Of a stretch of 48,190 nt of DNA, positions 48,128 to 48,190 are shown piece by piece (positions within the stretch are counted from its first letter, which is position 1; each line of letters begins with the position of its first letter). Source of the stretch: Mycolicibacterium sp. (lineage in GTDB: Bacteria; Actinomycetota; Actinomycetes; Mycobacteriales; Mycobacteriaceae). Below the pieces are notes generated by a model, which saw only the letters and a list, made by a program, of their open reading frames with translations, was not told the origin of the DNA and did not search any database. The stretch spans positions 1 through 48,190 of the forward strand of contig NZ_JAEMTA010000037.1 in assembly GCF_016462545.1 (NCBI RefSeq), given 5' to 3'. The translations under genes and the position numbers were made by a program.

Positions 48128-48190
48128 TCGATCTCCGGTGGTGGTTGGGGTTCGAAGGGTTGGTACCACCACCAGTTGGCGCGTTCCCCG
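48124..48190 (-). CDS. C-terminal end of an unidentified protein (5' part outside window)
   Basis: On the - strand a frame enters from the window edge and ends at TAA (48124-48126), overlapping the ilvD stop by 3 nt. It encodes an end with Trp-Trp-Trp-Tyr and a Pro-rich tail (YQPFEPQPPPEID). The unusual composition and tight convergent stop suggest a real gene, but 21 residues do not allow a family to be named. Confidence 0.45.
   Translation of the reverse strand, partial: GERANWWWYQPFEPQPPPEID

Noticed and set aside
1..48190. tRNA, rRNA, CRISPR arrays, insertion sequences, phage genes
   Set aside because: I looked for cloverleaf-type inverted arms, regularly spaced repeats, transposase motifs and terminal repeats and saw none that could be supported. 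A tRNAscan or ISfinder run would be decisive.

Overview
The window comes from a high-GC actinobacterium, almost certainly a mycobacterium of the Mycolicibacterium (rapid-grower) type. The evidence is gene content and order. Read right to left, it follows the M. tuberculosis block from ilvD (Rv0189c) to about Rv0217c: ilvD, ricR, an L,D-transpeptidase, zmp1, omamA/omamB, the Rv0201c-like gene, mmpL11, Rv0203-like haemophores, Rv0204c, Rv0205, mmpL3, Rv0207c, trmB, Rv0209/Rv0210-like genes, pckG, fadD4, fadE3 and an Rv0216-like double hot-dog protein. Synteny statements are from memory of the M. tuberculosis and M. smegmatis maps; no search was run. No tRNA, rRNA, CRISPR array, insertion sequence or prophage was recognised, and no gene-free stretch exceeds 300 bp.

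Layout. 1-129: proline-rich tail of a + strand protein. 142-7216: a phosphonate-use locus, with an importer (phnV, phnU, phnT, phnS), a phosphonatase-like hydrolase and an FAD oxidoreductase on the - strand, divergent from a PhnZ-like HD-domain oxygenase and a GntR/HutC regulator. A perfect 20-bp palindrome lies between the arms. 7253-16582: accessory metabolism, with two alpha/beta hydrolases, a bicupin, an amidohydrolase, a family III CoA-transferase, an Rv0216-like hydratase, fadE3, a second GntR and a crotonase. 16587-21916: fadD4, a GMC oxidoreductase and GTP-dependent PEP carboxykinase. 22067-25901: two dynamin/GTPase-like proteins with degenerate P-loops, then trmB and a NYN-domain protein. 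25957-33222: mmpL3, an AI-2E-type permease, a UPF0104 protein, a degenerate M23 lipoprotein and a DUF3054 protein. 33137-40303: a PrrAB-like two-component system, two haemophore-like secreted proteins, mmpL11 and its partner. 40408-48190: a DUF1330 protein, omamB/omamA, zmp1, an L,D-transpeptidase, a ricR-DUF305 copper operon, ilvD and the end of one more gene.

The core genes mostly build or maintain the mycobacterial envelope: MmpL3 and MmpL11 export lipids, OmamA/B support Mce importers, the L,D-transpeptidase crosslinks peptidoglycan, and the haemophores sit beside MmpL11 as in M. tuberculosis haem uptake. The accessory genes add aminophosphonate use and acyl-CoA chemistry.

The most unusual observation is that mmpL3 carries about 110 extra in-frame residues between its two transporter halves. 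These contain roughly three hydrophobic helices and a DUF4190-like motif, and are absent from the M. smegmatis and M. tuberculosis proteins as I remember them. Next in interest are the phosphonate locus, which has two alternative C-P cleavage enzymes but neither a PhnW aminotransferase nor a PhnY hydroxylase in this window, and the ricR/DUF305 operon behind a RicR-type operator. Many starts are preceded by a TANNNT box at 6-7 nt, suggesting frequent leaderless transcription.
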